Assembly: GCA_030834905.1 (NCBI GenBank)
Contig: JAUQWZ010000021.1
Coordinates: 248,001-312,000 of the forward strand
Source of the DNA: Aggregatilineales bacterium
Lineage (GTDB): Bacteria > Chloroflexota > Anaerolineae > Aggregatilineales > Phototrophicaceae
Direction of reading: 5' to 3'
DNA: 64,000 nucleotides
Made by a program: the position numbers and the translations under genes
Shown here: one piece after another, positions 63,556 to 64,000 of the stretch
Layout of the letters: every line of letters starts with the position of its first letter
Numbering within the stretch: position 1 is the first letter of the stretch
The notes under the pieces: generated by a model
What the model was told of the DNA's origin: nothing
Database searches by the model: none
Seen by the model: only the letters and a program-made list of their open reading frames with translations

Positions 63556-63630
63556 GATGTTTGTCCGTAGTTGAACGCGCTGTTTACAAGTGTAGTTTGG
63601 ATTGTCATGTTAAGAAACATAGGATTCCGC

Positions 63631-63663
63631 TTGACACATTCTCAGATTTGATAATATAATCAA
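63631..63663 (+). promoter_or_regulatory. Consensus promoter with overlapping dyad, near-leaderless
   Basis: Perfect TTGACA (63631-63636) and TATAAT (63655-63660) hexamers have an 18-base spacer. The dyad TTGAT (63648-63652)/ATCAA (63659-63663) covers the -10. Transcription would begin near 63667, only ~5 bases before ATG 63672. Confidence 0.75.
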
Positions 63664-63671
63664 TTCTTAGA

Positions 63672-64000
63672 ATGAACACACCAAAGATCGACCTGATTTT
63701 GCATCCGGTGCGGATGCGCATCCTGATGGCTGTCGCCGGTAAGCCGATGACCGCCGGGCAGATCGCCGCTATTTTGTCAGATGTTGCCCAGGCGACGCTG
63801 TACCGGCATATCCGGCTGCTGGCAGACGCCGGGATGCTGCAAGTCGTCGAGGAACGCCCAATGCGCGGCACCGTCGAGAAGGTCTATGCGCTCGATCCGG
63901 GACAGGCATACCTGAACGCTGACGAAGCTGCCGACATGACGCGCGATCAGCTTTTGCGCACCTTCACTATGTTTGTCACCTCGCTGATCGGCGATTTTGA
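63672..64000 (+). CDS. ArsR-like winged-helix regulator (3' truncated by window edge)
   Basis: The first 109 residues are visible. They form a helix-turn-helix of the ArsR/YjdC-like type: LILHPVRMRILMAVAGKPMT, AGQIAAILSDVAQATLYRHI and RLLADAGMLQVVEERPMRGT with a wing. The rest lies beyond the window. The promoter is consensus with almost no leader, and no clear ribosome-binding site precedes the ATG, so leaderless translation is likely. The dyad on the -10 fits autoregulation or control by the divergent MarR. Confidence 0.8.
   Translation, partial: MNTPKIDLILHPVRMRILMAVAGKPMTAGQIAAILSDVAQATLYRHIRLLADAGMLQVVEERPMRGTVEKVYALDPGQAYLNADEAADMTRDQLLRTFTMFVTSLIGDF

Overview
This window is a high-GC bacterial chromosome segment with dense protein-coding genes on both strands. 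I found no rRNA, tRNA or CRISPR array. The gene set points to a Chloroflexota (Anaerolineae-like) bacterium. The evidence is many secreted or lipid-anchored proteins with short acidic mature N-termini, a ChlD-type chelatase subunit, an LppX/LprAFG-type lipoprotein joined to a DHA2 transporter, an ArsR-type regulator with a long N-terminal domain, and TATAAT-like -10 boxes standing out in a GC-rich background. This placement is inferred from gene families, not from a marker gene.

Layout. 1-3070: the end of a chelatase subunit, then a visibly AT-richer two-gene island (DNA methyltransferase plus a putative endonuclease). 3073-9260: a TPR/lytic transglycosylase, trehalose synthase, two overlapping paralogous secreted proteins and a small stress-type membrane protein. 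9317-12822: a pyruvate dehydrogenase operon (E1alpha, E1beta, E2) with its own promoter and terminator, but no adjacent E3. 12850-19386: a thioesterase, membrane and secreted proteins, a CPBP protease, a flavin-binding enzyme, a DUF4139 protein and a WD40 protein. 19561-25893: an acyl-CoA ligase, a lipoprotein/MFS pair arranged like mycobacterial lprG-Rv1410c, and a HTH-dprA pair. 26035-30290: a TPR protein, a decayed IS4-type element with palindromic ends, and a flippase. 30296-34315: csaA, a CoA transferase, a CLC channel and a MarR regulator. 34400-39939: a candidate small RNA, membrane proteins, Maf, SlyD, a nuclease-like protein and an ECF sigma/anti-sigma pair. 40012-47844: a PcrA/UvrD helicase, sugar genes, and an MscS-SixA-APH gene run. 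48210-52839: a MerA-like flavoprotein, YggT, an aldo/keto reductase, and two adjacent genes broken by in-frame TGA codons. 53016-55431: a copper-delivery operon (cupredoxin-like, SCO1, double PCuAC). 55626-64000: a glycosyltransferase, SurE, a ParB-like protein, regulators, YwbE, a NYN-OST-HTH protein, a thioesterase, a lipoprotein hydrolase, and two regulators at the right edge.

The strongest genome-scale signal is a dispersed family of short intergenic palindromes with shared ends (GTAGGG...CCCTAC) and two kinds of core (ACACGAC/GTCGTGT and GCGA/TCGC). I count about 18 copies from 712 to 63073. The same palindrome forms both outer ends of the IS4-type element at 27397-28651. A relic of the element's inner terminal sequence sits directly beside another palindrome at 47960-48002. 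This suggests either an element that inserts into the palindromes or palindromes that came from element ends. One copy appears to work as an intrinsic terminator (44317-44348).
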